DNA from: Bacteroidia bacterium
Lineage (GTDB): Bacteria; Bacteroidota; Bacteroidia; Bacteroidales; Azobacteroidaceae
NCBI GenBank assembly: GCA_025996865.1
Contig: BNTV01000116.1
Coordinates: 1 to 14,359 of the forward strand
Length of the DNA: 14,359 nt
Direction of reading: 5' to 3'
The position numbers were made by a program, and so were the translations under genes. The stretch's first letter is position 1, and every line of letters begins with the position of its first letter. Below are positions 14,160 through 14,359 of the stretch, piece after piece. Under the pieces are notes generated by a model. It had not been told where the DNA came from. It was given only the letters and a program-made list of their open reading frames with translations, and did no database searches.

Positions 14160-14359
14160 AACTGCAAACTTGTTGCGCCGAAATTAATTAGTGTCTATTC
14201 GAAAACCCCCATTTTTTCAAAACGGGTTGTTGAAATTTGTAAATAATTTGTGTTGTTGATTTGATTTTTTAACACAATGATTTGTTGAAAGCAGAACGAA
14301 GCGGCAGAAAAGGAGATTGGTTCAATCCAATTGAAGATTTTCGTGTCATTTGGGCATGG
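14160..14359. other. Right-edge stretch with no supported gene
   Basis: This 200-bp A/T-rich stretch runs to the window edge. On the plus strand a frame from about 14280 to the end is open (LLKAERSGRKGDWFNPIEDF) and could be the start of something outside the window. On the minus strand LKNQINNTNYLQISTTRFEK also looks coding-like. Neither is long enough to call. Confidence 0.3.

Overview
The window reads as a chromosomal segment from a member of the Bacteroidota, most likely the Bacteroidales. Supporting signs are promoters with the TAnnTTTG -7 box, a CarboxypepD_reg/TonB-plug receptor next to a DUF4249 protein, a Porphyromonas/Parabacteroides-type OmpA porin, the long fcl variant, and dense Bacteroidales-type palindromic repeats. 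I cannot name a species.

Left part (1-4722): accessory and rearranged. Two N-terminally truncated RHS genes face away from each other. They share a core and upstream flank that form a near-identical inverted repeat (519-1114 and 1950-2806). Their C-terminal tips differ completely, as in polymorphic toxin systems. The left tip is glycine-zipper-like and runs off the window. The right tip is glycine-rich and ends in a HELVH metallopeptidase-like motif. A small lipoprotein gene follows the right RHS gene and is a candidate immunity or partner gene. A 93-bp piece of it is repeated downstream. The 0.84-kb spacer between the RHS genes is built almost entirely of nested palindromes, plus a dead fragment of an IS200-like (Y1) transposase.

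Middle (4715-7235): a + strand cluster for the outer membrane. It holds a beta-barrel protein, a TonB-dependent receptor cut off after its plug, and the C-terminal part of a DUF4249 protein. The last two look like the ends of a receptor/partner pair joined by a deletion.

Right (7460-13653, all - strand): ordinary envelope genes. A polyprenyl-phosphate glycosylphosphotransferase and a FemAB/GNAT-like acyltransferase form a tight pair. An OmpA porin has its own promoter and terminator. The fcl-gmd pair makes GDP-L-fucose. Together they suggest a fucose-containing surface glycan, although no glycosyltransferases, flippase or polymerase lie in the window.

The far right (13740-14156, - strand) is a gene graveyard. 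It contains a frameshifted fragment of the AlbA_2/HATPase_c_4 regulator family, a piece of unknown origin, and a short fragment matching my recollection of the TOTE-system primase domain. Family assignments come from motif recognition only; no search was run.
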